Shown here in pieces: positions 61,290 to 64,000 of a stretch of DNA of 64,000 bases. Under the pieces are notes generated by a model. The model worked only from the letters and a program-made list of their open reading frames with translations, was not told where the DNA came from and searched no databases. The DNA is from Xestospongia bergquistia (lineage: Eukaryota > Porifera > Demospongiae > Haplosclerida > Petrosiidae). Location of the stretch: the NCBI GenBank assembly GCA_963965975.1, contig OZ014413.1:10212601-10276600 (forward strand), read 5' to 3'. Each line of letters starts with the position of its first letter. The stretch's first letter is position 1. The position numbers and the translations under genes were made by a program.

Positions 61290-61650
61290 CATTATGTATT
61301 ATTTGCAACCAAAACGTCCAAACTAACAATGGATTGGTTAAATCATCCAATCAACTTTCACAGCAATATAGTATATTGCCTTACAAAATTAATCTTAAAG
61401 CATATGAAAAAATCAAAGAAGAGTTGTTTGAATTGACATCAACAATTCAATTTTAATTGGGTGGGTAATACAGACAATTATGCAATTTTTTTCAAGATTA
61501 AAAAGTCACTCCAATAGTTCAGTCCAGTGATAAACTGCATTGTTTAAGCAAATTTTTTTGAAGTAAGTCTTCATGACAAATAGAAAGCTCTCTGAACCAC
61601 TTATACTTTGGGACTCTAAAACTTAAAGCAAGCTATACACTTCAACAATT
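61290..61650. repeat. Inverted copy of the ubiquitin-like gene 5' flank
   Basis: Inverted and diverged match to 58,850-59,240 (ACAATGGATTGGTTAAATCA; TCAATTTTAATTGGGTGGGT; TTTGGGACTCTAAAACTTAA). Non-coding. Confidence 0.75.
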
Positions 61651-61828
61651 CACTTAGTGGTGAAAGACATAGTACTGCTGTGTTGGTTTAGCGTTTTACA
61701 GTTACTATATATATTCATCATGGTTTTGTAATAAGGGAGTGGCAGTTACAACAATTGTGTAGGAATTACAATTGGTGTTACATATGTTATATAACAAGGT
61801 CAAGGTGACTGTCGTGGCAAATTTGTAA

Positions 61829-62147
61829 AATTGGACCTAGGTCCATTTTTTGCAGGCAAAATTTGGACCTAGGTCCAATTTTAACAAAGAACAAAGTTGG
61901 AATAGTTATAGCAATAAATGGTTTCCTTCCAAAATGTGTGGAAAATAATACACTTTAGGTAGAGTCATTTTGTTAAAATTGGGCCATTTTTGTATGAAAA
62001 ATTTGGACCTAGGTCCAAATTTATACAAGTAAAATTTGGACTTATATGGCAAAATTTGTTGCCAGAGATAGGTTCACTTTAGGCAGCAAAATTTGGTCCT
62101 AGGTCAACTTCTGACAGGAAGATTTGGTCCTATATAGGTCCAATTTG
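61829..62147. repeat. Array of GGACCTAGGTCC palindromes
   Basis: The perfect 12-bp palindrome occurs at 61,833-61,844, 61,865-61,876 and 62,005-62,016, usually as TTTGGACCTAGGTCCAA. Related half-sites and expanded forms follow (TTGGTCCTAGGTC at about 62,093; TTTGGTCCTATATAGGTCCAA at about 62,123). No coding content. Confidence 0.9.
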
Positions 62148-62619
62148 ATCTGAATATAATAAGATTTAGCATTTAATCTAAATAAAGACAGTACATGTTA
62201 TGTAGTTATAGGTTATATTATATAGGTAATGTTACAATTAATTAAGAGTTTTTTTACACATTTTCATGATATGTGACACTTATAGTACATGACATTGTAA
62301 TATCATAGTGTTAAGAGATGAAATCTATATTTTTTTCTTATTATCTTTTTTCAAACTTGACCAGCAAAAAATGAACAGCATGTAAATATGTAAATATAAG
62401 GTACATCCATAATAGACAGGAATAACACTGTATCAACTCAATAGTTTCATAACTATCATTATCATATAGTCTCCATAAACTTTTACATCATTTTTACAAC
62501 TGTTTTCTAGGCTATATTGATTAGCAATTGAATTGGTTTTGACGTTATTGTTGTTTTCTTCTTAGTTGAAAAACTTTTGGTTGTCTCACAATTTTTTTTG
62601 TTAGTTTTATGCTTGTGAC

Positions 62620-62730
62620 ACTAATTGCATATATTGTATACAACTTATCAAATTATGGACCAGTAGTTCTACTGTTATTTCTTCCCAGTAGTTTGAAAAA
62701 TAAAAATAAAAACCTTGCAAGAAATGAGCA
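62620..62730. repeat. Right arm of an inverted repeat
   Basis: Reverse complement of 57,735-57,880 (CTTCCCAGTAGTTTGAAAAA; CCTTGCAAGAAATGAGCAAT). It is followed at 62,740-62,925 by an inverted copy of 46,495-46,690. Confidence 0.85.
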
Positions 62731-62931
62731 ATAAAGGATTTTTAGATAAATATTGTGTAATAGCTTTAATGACTGTGATTCCTGCTTGAAGGTAATTATT
62801 AGCTGTAGATATATCATGAGGTCTTTACAGTATTCACCTTCATGAAGTTAGCTGATAAAGGATATTTTTGTTGACATTATACCATCTTGTTGTAAGTGTC
62901 ATTTGTTTATTTCACATTTCATAAACAGAAA

Positions 62932-64000
62932 CATGAGTACTTTATGTTTGTTTGTACTTTTTGATCACAAAACAATTATTGAAATAAAATTTACAAAGTT
63001 TATTACAAAATAGAGCAAGTCTGTTAATAATTGTTGCCTGTATTATTAACCCTCACTGCAGTAGTTAGAAAATGTATCTGTGTATGTGATACCAGGCAAT
63101 TCAAAATGATATTAATATGTTACAAAGTTTATTATAAAGTAAATTTAATTTTGGGTTCACAAATATTTTAGATAATTTTAGATAATACCTTTAAATCAAA
63201 GGGGTGTGGTGATTTTAAGTGGCTTCTTCAAAGAGATATATACCTCTTACTGACAATAGCCATAATTGTAAATATGATAATATCTAAATTCTTGATATTG
63301 TTTCTCTTGTCCAGTTAATTTCTCTTTGTTCTTTGTTCAGACTCTGTAAAAAGAGCGTCCTTAGTTTGTAGTCCCTGAATGAATTACAAATATTAATTGA
63401 TACATCTACATGTAGCCATGGAAACAAAATGGATAAATATGATAGAGAGAATGGACAAATATACCGAAGACAAAATGGACGAATCAAAACATTTGGGAGA
63501 CAAAAGAGTTAAAATATGCAAATATATGATAGGGTTATCCACTTTACCTCTAGTGGTCCTTTTTGTACTTGTAAAGAAACTTGATAGAAAAAGTTACAAT
63601 TTTTATGTAGATTAATGTCTTCTATTCTCCATGATGTCTTAACAAAACAAAGATAATGTATAATACAACTTTAAAACTTGTGAGCTATCAATGTTGTAAA
63701 ATTATTAATTGTACAAATGTAGTAATTATTAATACAATTTGCACCCACATGAATAATTAAAGTCAGTACATCATGACAGTATAGGAAGTGATGTCACTAC
63801 TTACCCATCTCTAGCTCCTGACTGTTCTAATCTGCTGATAGCTTCCTCTCTAGGTATAGATCCATGATACCAAGGATACTAGGAAAGGGGGTCTAAGAGT
63901 GGAACTTCATTTTCCTCGACTGGAGGAACCACAGGAGGCGTGGGTGGGTTGTTCATATGATGATTGTTGTTGGGGAGGTGGTTTAAGCGCAGGCCTAGGA
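62932..64000. repeat. 1.06-kb direct repeat, copy 2 (runs off window)
   Basis: Direct copy of 51,565-52,625 with sparse substitutions and short indels. Confidence 0.9.
63805..64000 (-). pseudogene. Second SH2 exon copy with nonsense codon
   Basis: Same exon as at 52,454. In the SH2 frame the Gln codon before YPWYHGS is a stop (TAG, 63,879-63,881). The exon continues beyond the window, so its upstream end is not visible. Confidence 0.7.

Overview
The window is metazoan genomic DNA, AT-rich, with short introns, many tandem repeats and local duplications. The gene content (SRCR receptor, intraflagellar-transport genes, PDZ/WW scaffold, TRIM-NHL protein, galaxin-like di-cysteine proteins, compact intron-rich genes) best fits a sponge, probably a demosponge such as Amphimedon. 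The species is an inference. The families are read directly from the translations.

Layout. 1-2,936 (-): 3'-incomplete SRCR transmembrane receptor. 4,690-14,810: a duplication zone holding broken copies of IFT172 exons, several copies of a non-coding flank module, a one-exon multipass membrane gene (8,319-9,221 -) and a dead MULE-type transposase (about 9,830-10,380 -). 14,811-24,318 (-): IFT172. 24,568-25,677 (+): RPL21/eL21. 25,892-29,195 (+): VPS37A-like ESCRT-I subunit. 29,418-31,460 (-): IFT81, one exon. 31,970-39,198 (+): LARP1. 39,879-41,751 (-): CEP44-like. 41,843-44,362 (+), perhaps to 46,863: PDZ-WW-WW coiled-coil protein. 47,216-49,534 and 50,350-51,542 (+): two galaxin-like secreted proteins. 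52,454-52,785 (-) and 63,805-64,000 (-): two broken copies of an SH2-encoding exon. 53,050-57,009 (-): a 1,319-residue fusion of seven ubiquitin-like repeats with a TRIM/B-box/filamin/NHL protein. 57,953-58,429 (-): a two-repeat ubiquitin-like paralogue. 60,365-60,814 (-): an unrecognised 149-residue protein.

The 14.8-44.4 kb block is a tight series of head-to-head pairs. Each pair has a cilium/centriole gene on the minus strand (IFT172, IFT81, CEP44) and a housekeeping or scaffold gene on the plus strand (RPL21, LARP1, PDZ-WW-WW). X-box-like and NRF1-like sites can be read in two of the shared promoters. For RPL21, VPS37A, LARP1, CEP44 and the PDZ-WW gene, exon models built by hand from splice sites sum to exact multiples of three.

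The most unusual elements are: the poly-ubiquitin-like/TRIM-NHL fusion with a damaged RING and a recombinant first repeat; the galaxin-like gene built from three nearly identical 327-bp higher-order repeats; the repeated, decaying copies of IFT172 exons; a 60-bp minisatellite shared by introns of three genes; and an array of GGACCTAGGTCC palindromes.
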